In this document: positions 1 to 8,937 of the stretch, in pieces
Position numbering within the stretch: position 1 is the stretch's first letter
Layout of the letters: each line of letters starts with the position of its first letter
Assembly (NCBI RefSeq): GCF_003253705.1
Contig: NZ_QKYU01000028.1
Coordinates: 1-60,885 of the forward strand
Length of the DNA stretch: 60,885 nucleotides
Direction of reading: 5' to 3'
Origin: Humitalea rosea
GTDB taxonomy: Bacteria; Pseudomonadota; Alphaproteobacteria; Acetobacterales; Acetobacteraceae
The notes under the pieces: model-generated
Seen by the model: only the letters and a program-made list of their open reading frames with translations
The model's database searches: none
What the model was told of the DNA's origin: nothing
Position numbers and translations under genes: made by a program

Positions 1-24
1 AAAACCATCCCGACACCGCCGCCG

Positions 25-56
25 CGCCGTGATCCTGGCATGCCAGGATCACGGCG
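25..56. repeat. 32-nt perfect palindrome (strong hairpin)
   Basis: Arms of 14 bases (CGCCGTGATCCTGG and its exact complement) flank a CATG centre, so the whole 32 nt is self-complementary. It lies 40 bp before the start of the molybdopterin dehydrogenase gene. There is no T-run after it, so a simple intrinsic terminator is not proven. It may end an upstream transcript, or be a dyad operator or a repeat element. Confidence 0.6.
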
Positions 57-95
57 TCAGGCACTGCAGAAGCAGCATCTGAACGGTAGGGCAGC

Positions 96-2211
96 ATGAC
101 CGCGCCGGCAGGGCTGCCGGCGAGCCTGAATGCGAACCGCCGCCTCTCGCAATGGCTGCGCCTGCGGGCCGATGGCCGCGTCATCGTGACACCCGGCAAG
201 GTGGAGATCGGCCAGGGTATCCTGACGGCGCTGGCGCAGATCGTCGCCGATGAGCTGGATGTGGCCTGGGAGCGGGTCGCGGTCGAGGCGGCCAGCACCG
301 ACACCAGCCCGAACGAGGGCGTCACCTCCGGCAGCCGCTCGGTCCAGGACAGCGGCCTGGCGCTGCGTCATGCCTGCGCCGCCGCCCGCGCCATCCATGT
401 CGCCGTCATCGCCCAACGCAGCGGTGTGCCGCGAGAGGCCCTTCGCATCGAGGATGGGCGCTTCCTGGCGCCCGACGGGCGCATGGTCGGCTCCTACTGG
501 GCGGAAGCTGCCTCGGGCCTGCTCGACTGCGATATCCCGGCGGAGGTAACGCCGAAGGCGCCCGCGGCCCGCCGCATCGCGGGCTGGGCGGCGCCGCGGC
601 TGGACCTGCCGGACAAGGTCTTCGGCGCCCCGCGCTACATCCATGACCTGCGGCTGCCGGGCATGCGGTTCGCCCGCATGCTGCGACCGCCATCACGCGG
701 CGCGCGGCTGGCGGCGGTGCCGGCCGCGCCGCCCGGGGCGCGGCTTGTGGTCGATGGCGACTTCCTCGCGATCGTCTGCGACAGCGAGGCGGCCGTCGCT
801 GCGGCCGCCAGCCGCCTCGCGCCACGCATCGCCTGGCAGGAGCGGGACACGCTGCCCGATGCGGCGCGGCTCCCGGAGCGGTTCAAGGCCGGCCCGATCG
901 AAACCGCCAACATCGCATCCCCCCCCCCCGCTCACCGACGCCCCGCCCGCGCGTCGCCTGAGCGCCGCGTTCTTCCGGCCCTATCTCGCCCATGCCTCGA
1001 TCGGCCCAAGCTGCGCCGTGGCGCGCTGGTCGGAGCATGGCGGGCCCGGTCTGGAGGTGTGGTCGCACTCCCAGAGCATCTTTGGTCTGCGCCGCGATCT
1101 CGCCATGACCCTTGGCCTGGAGCCCGCGCAAGTGATCGTGCATCACCGCGAAGGCGCAGGCTGCTACGGCCACAATGGGGCCGATGACGTGGCACTGGAT
1201 GCCGCTTTGGTGGCGCGCGCCCTACCCGGCACGCCGGTGCGCCTGCAATGGAACCGGGAGGATGAGCTCGGCTGGGCGCCCTTCGCGCCGGCAATGCTGA
1301 TCGAGGTCGAGGCCAAGGTGGCCGCGGATGGCAGCTTGCTGGGCTGGCGGCAGGACATCTACGGCAATGGCCATCTCAGCCGCCCTGGCTTTGCCGCTCA
1401 GCCCTCGCTGCTGGCGGCGAGCCAGCTCGCGACGCCCTTCGCCGTGCCGCCCGCGCTGAACCCGCCGCATGCGGGCGGCGGCGGTGCCGATCGCAACGCG
1501 GTGCCGGCCTATGCGACCGGCGGCCTTTCCGTGCAGGTGCATCGCTGGCTGGAGATGCCGCTGCGGACGTCCTCCCTCCGCGCGCTCGGCGCCATGGCCA
1601 ATGTGCTGGCCATCGAGAGCGTCATGGATGAGTTGGCCCTGTCCGCCGGCCGTGATCCGGTGGAATACCGGCTCGCCCATTTGGCCGATCCGCGTGGGCG
1701 CGCGGTGATCGAGGCGGTGGTGGCCATGGCCGATGCCGTGCCGAGGGTCCCGCATGAGGGCATCGGCCGCGGCCTGGCTTTCGCGCGGTACAAGGGCAGC
1801 GGTGCCTGGTGCGCCATCATCGCCGAGATCGAGGCCGAGGCCGAGGTCCGGGTGCGCCATCTGTGGATCGCCGCCGATGCCGGCGAGGTCGTGAACCCGG
1901 AAGGCGCCGCGCATCAGATCGAAGGCGGTGCGGTGCAGGCCGTCAGCTTCGCGCTGAAGGAGGCGGTGACCTTCGATGCGCGCAGCATCACCAGCAACGG
2001 CTGGGAGGCCTATCCGATCCTGCGCTTCTCCGAGGTTCCGGCGGTTCGCGTCCAGCTCATGCCGCGGGCCGAGCAGCCCCCGCTCGGTGTCGGCGAATGC
2101 GCGACCGGGCCGACTGTCGCGGCCATCGCCAATGCGATCCATGACGCGCTCGGCGTCCGCGTCCGCAGCCTGCCCTTCACCGCCGACGCCATCGCCGCGT
2201 CGATAGCCTGA
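96..2211 (+). pseudogene. Xanthine-dehydrogenase-family molybdopterin-binding subunit, frameshifted
   Basis: Large, molybdenum-cofactor-binding subunit of an xanthine dehydrogenase / isoquinoline oxidoreductase / nicotinate dehydrogenase-type hydroxylase. These enzymes hydroxylate N-heterocycles or aldehydes and pass electrons to a separate 2Fe-2S subunit, which is not in the window. The N-terminal frame (96 to ~920) shows the family motif GKVEIGQGILTALAQI; the rest (~920-2211) carries GAGCYGHNGADD and the C-terminal GVGECATGPT motif. The two parts are in different frames joined at a run of 11 C (919-929). Removing one C gives a continuous ~704-aa protein, a normal length for this family. Without that change, translation ends at 1187. 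It is either a real inactivation, a phase-variable tract, or a homopolymer error. Bug receptors follow immediately, so the substrate may be an imported organic acid or heterocycle. Confidence 0.85.
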
Positions 2212-2222
2212 GCGGAGACCAA

Positions 2223-3149
2223 ATGGCCCAAACAACCTGGCACCCTGAACGGGACATTGTGCTGCTGGCCGGAACCCCGGCCGGTGGCGGGCAGGACCGG
2301 CCTGCGCGCGCGCTGCTCGGCATCCTGCGGGAGCAGGGGCTGGTGCCGACGCCGATGACCCTGGTCAACATCCCCGGCCGCGGCGGCGGCAATGCCTGGG
2401 ACGACCTTGCACGCCACGGCGGCGACGCACACCGGCTGGCCATCAACTCACCGACCATCCTGAGCAACCACGCGCTTGGCGTCAGCGCCCTGGAGTGGAC
2501 CGCGCTCACGCCGCTTTGCAATCTCTACACGGAGTACCTCGCCTTCATCGTGCGGCCGGACTCGTCCATCCGCGATGCGGATGTGCTGCTGCGCAGGCTG
2601 GGTGACGACACGGCCGGGCTGCCGATCGCGCTGGCCACGGCCATCGGCAACGCCAACCACATCGCGCTGTCGGAGATCACCCGCCATGCGGGCGGCGCGG
2701 TTGCGGCGCTGGATATCGCGGTGTTCGACAGCGCGCGCGACGCGACGGCGCATGTGCTGTCCGGCAAGGCCGAGCTTGGCGTCATCACCGCCGCGAGCCC
2801 GGTGCCCGAGATGGCCGCGGGCACGGTGCGCTGCGTGGCGGTCTCGGCGCCGGCGCGGTTGGATGGCGTCTATGCGAGCAGCCCGACCTGGCGTGAGCAT
2901 GCGGTGGACTGCGTCGCCGGTCCCTGGCGCGGCGTCATCGGTCCGGCCGCGCTCGACACGGCGCAGATCGGCTTCTGGGAAGAGGCGCTGCGCGCCGCGA
3001 CGCGGACGCCGGCCTGGCGCGAGGAACTCGCCCGGCAATACTGGTCCGATACCTATGCGTCGGGCGAGGCGCTGCACGCATTCCTGCGCCACGAGGAGGC
3101 GACGATGGCCGCGGCACTCCGCGCCCTGGGATTGCTGCCATCGAGTTGA
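2223..3149 (+). CDS. Bug/TctC-family solute receptor without signal peptide
   Basis: 308-aa protein of the Bug (TctC) periplasmic-receptor superfamily. The opening DIVLLAGTPAGGGQDRPAR corresponds to the family's V-P-PGG-D-AR first ligand loop, and VNIPGRGGGNAW to the second. Unlike typical members it has no N-terminal signal peptide: the first 12 residues are polar (MAQTTWHPERD) and lead straight into the first beta strand. It starts 11 bp after the dehydrogenase subunit with a GGAGA ribosome site, so it probably shares that transcript. A cytoplasmic binding or regulatory role, or a lost signal peptide, are both possible. The ligand cannot be read from the sequence. Confidence 0.8.
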   Translation: MAQTTWHPERDIVLLAGTPAGGGQDRPARALLGILREQGLVPTPMTLVNIPGRGGGNAWDDLARHGGDAHRLAINSPTILSNHALGVSALEWTALTPLCNLYTEYLAFIVRPDSSIRDADVLLRRLGDDTAGLPIALATAIGNANHIALSEITRHAGGAVAALDIAVFDSARDATAHVLSGKAELGVITAASPVPEMAAGTVRCVAVSAPARLDGVYASSPTWREHAVDCVAGPWRGVIGPAALDTAQIGFWEEALRAATRTPAWREELARQYWSDTYASGEALHAFLRHEEATMAAALRALGLLPSS

Positions 3150-3168
3150 GACTTTTGGGGAGGGAACA

Positions 3169-4152
3169 ATGAAGAACAACATTCTGACGCGTCGCGCCGG
3201 GCTCGGCGCGCTTTGCGGCCTCGCGGCCATGCCGGCGCTGGCGCAGCCGGCCGCCTATCCGAACCGTCCTGTCCGGATCGTCGTGCCCTTTCCGCCTGGT
3301 GGCACATCCGACATCCTCGCCCGTCTCGCGGCGGCGCAGTTGAGCGCGGAGTTGGGGCAGCCCTTCGTGGTCGACAACCGGGCCGGCGGTGCCGCCAACA
3401 TCGGTGCCGACGTTGTCGCCAAGGCGGCGCCCGATGGCTACACGCTGCTGCTGATCTCCACCGTGCATTTCATCAACGCGAGCCTGTTCGAGGGGCGGCT
3501 AAGCTATGACGTGTTGCGGGACTTCGCGCCGATCGGCCTGATCGCCGGGGTGTCGCAAGTGCTGCTGGTCAACCCCGCGCTGCCGGTCCACAGCCTCCCG
3601 GAGCTGATTGACTATGTGAAGGCGCGGCCCGGCCAGCTCAACTACAGCTCGCCCGGAAATGGCAGCCAGCCGCATCTGACGGCGGAGCTGTTCGCGACCA
3701 GGACTGGAACCCGGATGGTGCATGTGCCCTACCGCGGCGCACCACAGGCGGTCATGGATGTGGTCAGCGGCCAGGTACAACTGACCTTCGCCACCTCACC
3801 AACGGCCGTGCCGCTGGTGCGGGGTGGGCAGGTTCGGGCGCTGGCGGTCACCTCCGCCGATCGTATCGCAGCACTTCCGGAGGTGCCGACCGCCTCGGAA
3901 AGCGGCCTCCCCGGCTTCGAGAGCGTCGGCGGCAACGGCCTGGCCGCCCCGGCGGGGACGCCCGCCGCGATCATCGACCGGCTCGGCGATGTGGTGATGC
4001 GCATGCTGGCGCAGCCCGCGATGCGACGCGCGCTGACCGAACAAGGCGCCGATGCGAAGGCGACGACGCCCGCCGAATTCGCCGCCTATATCCGCGCAGA
4101 GGTAGCCGGCTGGGGCGAAGCTGTGCGGCTTTCGGGCGCGCGGCCGGACTGA
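3169..4152 (+). CDS. Bug/TctC-family tripartite tricarboxylate transporter receptor
   Basis: 327-aa periplasmic solute-binding protein. The ATG at 3169 follows a GGGGAGGG ribosome site. Residues 1-26 form a signal peptide with a twin-arginine-like start (LTRRAGLGAL) ending in ALA. The mature protein begins PAAYPNRPVRIVVPFPPGG, the signature of the Bug family, followed by VDNRAGGAANIGADVVAKA and the SPGNGSQPHL ligand loop. These receptors deliver carboxylates or other small organics to TctAB-type membrane proteins, none of which are encoded here, so it may serve a distant TctAB pair or act in sensing. It is 19 bp after the preceding Bug gene, making a tandem pair. Confidence 0.9.
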   Translation: MKNNILTRRAGLGALCGLAAMPALAQPAAYPNRPVRIVVPFPPGGTSDILARLAAAQLSAELGQPFVVDNRAGGAANIGADVVAKAAPDGYTLLLISTVHFINASLFEGRLSYDVLRDFAPIGLIAGVSQVLLVNPALPVHSLPELIDYVKARPGQLNYSSPGNGSQPHLTAELFATRTGTRMVHVPYRGAPQAVMDVVSGQVQLTFATSPTAVPLVRGGQVRALAVTSADRIAALPEVPTASESGLPGFESVGGNGLAAPAGTPAAIIDRLGDVVMRMLAQPAMRRALTEQGADAKATTPAEFAAYIRAEVAGWGEAVRLSGARPD

Positions 4153-4181
4153 GCGCCCCGCCGCCTTGAAGTGATCATGCG

Positions 4182-4709
4182 TCAGCGGGGCGCCGGCGCA
4201 ACGCCCGACATCTCCAGCGCCCGCTGTCCGATCTTGGTGAGGATGCCGTCGAGCTGGGCAACCTCGGCGGCCGTCAACGCGCTGGCCAGCGCCGCCTGCA
4301 TCTCACGCGCCAGCGGCACGATCTGCTGATAGACGGCTTGGCCACTGCGTGTGAGCTGCAGGATCTGGGCGCGATGGTCGCGATGATGGACCATGCGGTC
4401 CAGCAACCCCTTGTCGGCCAGCCGGATCACGGCGCGGCTGACGCGCACGCGGTCCATACCCGTGCGCTCGATCACCTGCTGCGTCGTCTGGGAGGTGTTC
4501 TCGCCCACCACCGCCATTACGCGCCATTCGGGAATGGTCAGGCCGAACCGCTCCTGATACCGCGCGGCGAAGAGGTTGCTCACCGCCTCCGCCACCACGG
4601 AGATGCGGTAGGGCAGGAACTCGTGCAGCGCCAACGGCGGCTCGGCCGGGGCGGGCCGGGATGCAACCCTTCGCCGGGGGGTCACCGTGCTTATCGACTT
4701 CACTCTCAT
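4182..4709 (-). CDS. MarR-family transcriptional regulator
   Basis: 175-aa winged-helix repressor of the MarR family. A ~25-residue basic and flexible N-terminus precedes the fold (LPYRISVVAEAVSNLFAARY), then the recognition region TTQQVIERTGMDRVRVSRAV and the wing DRMVHHRDHRAQI with its basic HRDHR tip. It is transcribed divergently from hmgA-fahA across a 194-bp gap containing palindromes. The simplest reading is a ligand-responsive regulator of tyrosine/homogentisate breakdown. An alternative is control of the Bug genes, which converge on it. Confidence 0.85.
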   Translation of the reverse strand: MRVKSISTVTPRRRVASRPAPAEPPLALHEFLPYRISVVAEAVSNLFAARYQERFGLTIPEWRVMAVVGENTSQTTQQVIERTGMDRVRVSRAVIRLADKGLLDRMVHHRDHRAQILQLTRSGQAVYQQIVPLAREMQAALASALTAAEVAQLDGILTKIGQRALEMSGVAPAPR

Positions 4710-4824
4710 CTGCGATGTGATTGATCCTGTGCCACCCGCGCCGGGCAGCTTCCCCTGATGTTCCTAGAGCATATCGGTGTCGGCTGGAATCACCTCAATT
4801 ACGGCTTCCGCCCGGCGTGAGGCC

Positions 4825-4864
4825 TTGACTTGATTTCATATGAGACGATTTATGTCGTGACGAC
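4825..4864 (+). promoter_or_regulatory. Candidate hmgA promoter with two palindromes
   Basis: In the gap between the MarR gene and hmgA there is a TTGACT (4825-4830) and, 17 bp on, ATTTAT (4848-4853), a plausible sigma-70-type pair. The spacer holds the palindrome TCATATGA (4836-4843), and just after the -10 lies GTCGTGACGAC (4854-4864), a perfect odd palindrome. Either could be the operator of the divergent MarR protein. This stretch is clearly more AT-rich than its surroundings. No experimental support is available. Confidence 0.45.
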
Positions 4865-4903
4865 GACGGCGCGGAGCCGCTCGCCTTCGGCCAGGAGCCA
4901 GCG

Positions 4904-6241
4904 ATGAACGAACACGCCCCGCTCTCCCTGCGCACGGCCGCGCCCGGTTATATGTCGGGGTTCGGCAATGGTTTCGAAACCGAGGCGCTCCCCGGCGCCC
5001 TGCCGGTCGGGCGCAATTCGCCGCAACGCTGCGCCTATGGGCTTTATGCCGAACAGCTGAGCGGCTCGCCCTTCACCGCGCCGCGCGCAAGCAATGAACG
5101 CTCCTGGCTCTATCGCATCCGCCCGACGGTGCAGCACTGGGGCCGGTTCGAGAAGGTGGATGCCGGCTCCTGGCGCAGCGCGCCCTGCGCCGAGATCGAA
5201 ATGCCGATCGCCCCGCTGCGCTGGGATCCGCTGCCGATGCCGGAGCGTAGCCTGTCCTTCCTGGACGGCATCTTCACCATCACCACCGCGGGCGACGCGG
5301 CCGCGCAATCTGGCATGGCGGCGAGCATCTATCTCATCACCCGCAGCATGGTCAATGAGGCCTTCTACAACGCCGATGCGGAGATGATGTTCCTTCCGCA
5401 AGAGGGCGCGCTGCGTCTGGTCACCGAATTCGGCGTCATCGATATCGCTCCCGGCGAGATCGCCGTGATCCCGCGCGGCGTGAAGCTGCGCGTGGAACTC
5501 GCGGGCATCTCGGCGCGCGGCTACCTCTGCGAGAATTACGGCGGCGGCTTCACCTTGCCTGAACGTGGCCCGATTGGTGCCAACTGCCTCGCGAACCAGC
5601 GCGACTTCCTCACCCCCAACGCGCAGTATGAGGATCGCGACGAGCCCTGCGCGATGTATGTGAAATGGGGCGGAACCCTGTGGCGCACCGAGCTTGGGCA
5701 TTCGCCGCTGGATGTCGTCGCCTGGCACGGCAATTACGCGCCGTACAAATATGATCTGCGCCGCTTCTCGCCGGTCGGGCCGCTGTTGTTCGACCATGCC
5801 GATCCGTCGATCTTCACCGTGCTGACCTCGCCGACCGAGGCGCCCGGCACCGCCAACATCGACTTCGCCATCTTCCCGGATCGGTGGGCCGTGGCCGAGA
5901 ACACCTTCCGCCCGCCATGGTACCACATGAACATCATGAGCGAGTTCATGGGCCTCATCTACGGGCGATACGATGCCAAGCCCGAGGGCTTCCAGCCCGG
6001 CGGTTTCAGCCTGCACAATTGCATGCTGCCGCATGGGCCGGATACGCTGGCCTTCACCGGCGCCAGCACCGCCACGCTACAGCCACGAAAGCTGGAGGGC
6101 ACCATGGCGTTCATGTTCGAAACGCGACTTCCCCAGCGTGTCACCGCCTTTGCCGCGGGCCTCGCGCAGTTGCAGCACGATTATGCGGATTGCTGGGCAG
6201 GACTGCAGAAACGCTTCGACCCTACCAATCGGGACGCCTGA
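4904..6241 (+). CDS. hmgA: Homogentisate 1,2-dioxygenase
   Basis: 445 aa, exactly the usual family length. It opens the ring of homogentisate to maleylacetoacetate in tyrosine and phenylalanine breakdown, using non-haem iron. The start [19 protein letters not shown] is diagnostic. The iron ligands of the human enzyme align with H341 and E347 in [13 protein letters not shown] and H377 in LPHGPD. The ATG at 4904 has an AGGAG ribosome site. The fumarylacetoacetase gene follows after 5 bp, so the two are translated from one message. No maleylacetoacetate isomerase is adjacent; that step must be encoded elsewhere or proceed by another route. Confidence 0.98.
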   Translation: MNEHAPLSLRTAAPGYMSGFGNGFETEALPGALPVGRNSPQRCAYGLYAEQLSGSPFTAPRASNERSWLYRIRPTVQHWGRFEKVDAGSWRSAPCAEIEMPIAPLRWDPLPMPERSLSFLDGIFTITTAGDAAAQSGMAASIYLITRSMVNEAFYNADAEMMFLPQEGALRLVTEFGVIDIAPGEIAVIPRGVKLRVELAGISARGYLCENYGGGFTLPERGPIGANCLANQRDFLTPNAQYEDRDEPCAMYVKWGGTLWRTELGHSPLDVVAWHGNYAPYKYDLRRFSPVGPLLFDHADPSIFTVLTSPTEAPGTANIDFAIFPDRWAVAENTFRPPWYHMNIMSEFMGLIYGRYDAKPEGFQPGGFSLHNCMLPHGPDTLAFTGASTATLQPRKLEGTMAFMFETRLPQRVTAFAAGLAQLQHDYADCWAGLQKRFDPTNRDA

Positions 6242-6246
6242 TCTCC

Positions 6247-7530
6247 ATGCTCGATCACACCCATGCGCCAGGTCTCCGCAGCTTTGTCACCTCGGCCAAT
6301 GGGCATGAGGATTTTCCCATCCAGAACCTGCCGCTCGGTGTCTTCTCCACCGAGGCCGGGGCGCCCCGCCTCGGGGTCGCCATCGGTGACATGGTGCTGG
6401 ATCTGGCCAGGCTCTCGAGCACCGGGCTGATCAACAGGGCGGCAACCGGGGGCGCGGCGTTGAACGCGTTCTTCGCGCTTGGTTCAGGGCCACGGCGGAT
6501 GCTACGGGCGACGCTGTCCGACCTGCTGGCGGAGCACAGCCCGCATCAGCAGGCCGTGCAGGACTGTCTGCACCCGGCCGCGGACTGCGACATGCATCTG
6601 CCGGCGCATATCGGCGACTACACCGATTTCTACGCGGGCATTCAGCACGCGGAAAATGTCGGGCGGCAGTTCCGCCCCGACAACCCTCTGCTACCCAACT
6701 ACAAATATGTCCCCATCGGCTATCACGGCCGCGCGTCGTCGATCGTGCCAAGCGGCACCGCGTTGCACCGGCCCAATGGCCAGCGCAAGCCCGCGACAGA
6801 GACGGTGCCGAGCCTAGGCCCAAGCCGCAACCTCGACTACGAACTTGAACTCGGCATCTGGATCGGGCCGGGCAATGCCCTCGGCGAGACCATCCCGATC
6901 GCCAACGCCGCCGATCACATTGCCGGCTATTGCCTGCTGAACGACTGGTCGGCGCGGGATATCCAGGGCTGGGAGTACCAGCCGCTGGGCCCGTTCCTGG
7001 CGAAGAATTTCGGCTCATCCATCTCGCCCTGGGTCATCACGCCCGAGGCTCTGGCGCCCTTCCGTATCGCCCAGGCAAAGCGCCCGAGCGGCGACCCGGC
7101 CCCCCTGCCCTATTTGTGGGACGAGGCGGACCAGGCCGAGGGCGCGCTCTCCATCCGGCTCGACGTGCTGCTGATGACGCCGGGGCTGCGCGAGAAGGGG
7201 CTGCCGCCACACCGCCTCGGCCGCAGCGATGCACGGCATCTGTATTGGACCCCGGCGCAACTCGTCACGCATCACGCCAGCGGCGGCTGCAATCTGCGCC
7301 CCGGCGATCTGTTCGGCACGGGCACCATCTCCGGCCCGATCGAGACCAGCTTCGGCAGCCTGTTGGAGGTGACCAACGGCGGCCGCCGCCCGGTCACGTT
7401 GGAGTCCGGTGAAACCCGGCGTTTCCTTGAGGACGGCGACGAAATCACACTGATCGCGCGGGCCGAACGCGAGGGTGCCGTGAGCATCGGCTTCGGACCG
7501 TGCCAGGGGAGCATCCTCCCGGCACGGTGA
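6247..7530 (+). CDS. fahA: Fumarylacetoacetase
   Basis: 427 aa from the ATG at 6247, 5 bp after hmgA. It splits fumarylacetoacetate into fumarate and acetoacetate, the last step of the homogentisate pathway. Visible signatures are DYTDFYAGIQHAENVGRQF (catalytic and metal region), YHGRASSIV, the metal-binding DYELELGIWIG, and LLNDWSARDIQGWEYQPLG, with NGGRRPVTLESGE near the C-terminus. Length and order match the FAH family with its N-terminal SH3-like domain. The reading frame is open upstream of 6247, but the family start (a short tail before LRSFV) fits this ATG. Confidence 0.97.
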   Translation: MLDHTHAPGLRSFVTSANGHEDFPIQNLPLGVFSTEAGAPRLGVAIGDMVLDLARLSSTGLINRAATGGAALNAFFALGSGPRRMLRATLSDLLAEHSPHQQAVQDCLHPAADCDMHLPAHIGDYTDFYAGIQHAENVGRQFRPDNPLLPNYKYVPIGYHGRASSIVPSGTALHRPNGQRKPATETVPSLGPSRNLDYELELGIWIGPGNALGETIPIANAADHIAGYCLLNDWSARDIQGWEYQPLGPFLAKNFGSSISPWVITPEALAPFRIAQAKRPSGDPAPLPYLWDEADQAEGALSIRLDVLLMTPGLREKGLPPHRLGRSDARHLYWTPAQLVTHHASGGCNLRPGDLFGTGTISGPIETSFGSLLEVTNGGRRPVTLESGETRRFLEDGDEITLIARAEREGAVSIGFGPCQGSILPAR

Positions 7531-7538
7531 CGCGCCGG

Positions 7539-8546
7539 TCAGTAGGTAAGGAACATCCGCGCGATCTCATCCGGATCGGATGTCTGTGTCAGGGCAAGGG
7601 CCAAAAGCAGCCGCGCCTTCTGCGGATTGAGGTTGTCGCCGGCGATGATCCCGGCCTCAACCAGACGCTTGCCGCGGAAGATGCGGCCCGATCCGGCGCG
7701 CGAGGACTGCACCACGATGATCCCCTGCGCCGCGGCCTCCGTCAGCGCCTTGAGGTCGCCGGGCGGCGGCGATCCCGGCGCAAATCCGGCCGAGACGATG
7801 CCCCTCGCGCCCGCCGCGATGAAGGCCCGCACAGCCGCGCCATCAGCGCCGGCATAGGCATAGGCGATATCGACGCGAGGCAGGGTCGCGACTTCAGTCA
7901 GGTCGAACTCGGTGTCGGGCATGTGGCGGCGTTCGGGCTTGCGGTAGTAAGCGATGCGGTCTGCATCCGCGTGGCCCAGGATGCCGAAATCGGGCGTGCG
8001 AAAGGTCTGCATCCGCCAGTTCGAGGTTTTGGTGACCTCCCGCGCCGCCTGGATCTCGTCGTTCAGCAGCACCAGCACGCCGCGCCCGCGGCTGTCCGGA
8101 TGGCCTGCCGTCCGCACCGCGTTCACGAGGTTCATGCCCGCATCGGTCGATAGCCCCGAGGCCGGCCGCTGCGAGCCGACCATGACGACCGGAATGGAAA
8201 CCTTCAGCACGAGGTTCATGACATAGGCCGTCTCCTCCAGCGTCGCCGTGCCATGGCCGATGACGATGCCGTCCAGGTCGAGATGCTTCTCCACCAAATC
8301 GCTGCACAGCGCGGCCAACTCCTTCCACTCCGGGAAGTAGACCTCGGTTGACGGCACGTTGCGGAAGTCGACGGGGATGATCTCGGCGACCTCGTTCACC
8401 TCCGGGAAGCGGGCGACGATCTGGCTGGCGTGCATGCGGTTGTCGTGCACACCATAGTCCTGGATCTCCAGCGGGTGGATGCCGAGAGAGGCGATGGTGC
8501 CCCCCGTGCCGATGAAGGCGACCTTGGGCTTGGATGTGGTGCTCAC
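7539..8546 (-). CDS. L-asparaginase-family amidohydrolase with altered second motif
   Basis: 335 aa, starting at a GTG (8546). Members hydrolyse asparagine or related amides using two threonines. The first motif TGGTIAS is intact at residues 14-20. The second, normally HGTDTLEET, reads HGTATLEET at residues 98-106, so the substrate-binding aspartate is alanine (A101). SSRAGSGRIF, in place of the usual conserved C-terminal S-G-N/R-G segment, is also present. There is no signal peptide, so it is cytoplasmic. It converges on fahA with an 8-bp gap and stands alone. The start is a judgement: an open frame extends to 8834, but the extra 96 residues look non-coding. Substrate specificity may differ from true asparaginases. 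Confidence 0.85.
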   Translation of the reverse strand: MSTTSKPKVAFIGTGGTIASLGIHPLEIQDYGVHDNRMHASQIVARFPEVNEVAEIIPVDFRNVPSTEVYFPEWKELAALCSDLVEKHLDLDGIVIGHGTATLEETAYVMNLVLKVSIPVVMVGSQRPASGLSTDAGMNLVNAVRTAGHPDSRGRGVLVLLNDEIQAAREVTKTSNWRMQTFRTPDFGILGHADADRIAYYRKPERRHMPDTEFDLTEVATLPRVDIAYAYAGADGAAVRAFIAAGARGIVSAGFAPGSPPPGDLKALTEAAAQGIIVVQSSRAGSGRIFRGKRLVEAGIIAGDNLNPQKARLLLALALTQTSDPDEIARMFLTY

Positions 8547-8937
8547 CGGCAGGGTCCTCGCGCAGGGATTGCGATCTCGTCGGCAGCTTGCACGCAAGAC
8601 CTGTGCCGGACCAGAGGTGCCGCTTGGGCGATGGGTGGTCCCCGAGAGGCAGGGATGCCGTGGGGCCATGGCCCACGGCACTCGTGAAACACCCCCCCCC
8701 TGTGGCCGCCCGTCGCAAACACGCTGCACAATCCGGAGCCTCCCGATGTGACCCTCGCATGAGGCGCGCGTTGACCCTCGCGGAGCACTGGGCCGATCGG
8801 CTGCGCGGGAGCGTGCCGGCTTGACCCGGATCAACGCGCCGCTGTCGGCAGGCGCGCATAGAGATCACAAGGCCCCCCAGGACCACGTCGCGATCCTGAC
8901 TCTGGCGGGTGCCTGACCCTCGACGGAAGGCAAACCG
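8547..8937. other. Intergenic region with repeated TGACCCTCG and an FNR/FixK-type box
   Basis: 391 bp between the divergent asparaginase and OsmC genes. It holds a run of 9 C (8692-8700), three direct copies of TGACCCTCG (8749-8757, 8772-8780, 8914-8922) and the FNR/FixK-type box listed separately. No convincing gene was seen; several open frames cross it but none shows family similarity or a good start. Confidence 0.5.
8821..8834. promoter_or_regulatory. FNR/FixK/Dnr-type box TTGACCCGGATCAA
   Basis: TTGAC-N4-ATCAA matches the CRP/FNR-superfamily low-oxygen consensus TTGAT-N4-ATCAA with one change. It lies 103 bp before the OsmC start, a reasonable activator position for a promoter inside the gap. 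It would place the OsmC / permease / thioredoxin / metal-ATPase genes under low-oxygen or nitric-oxide control. A second such box occurs at 54152-54165. Confidence 0.6.

Noticed and set aside
4850-6034. Long minus-strand open frame opposite hmgA
   Set aside because: Antisense to a certain gene; His/Arg/Gly-rich translation with no family motif, caused by GC-rich codon bias.
8692-8700. Run of 9 C, considered as a second phase-variable tract
   Set aside because: It lies between genes, not in a coding region, and not at a clear promoter spacer.
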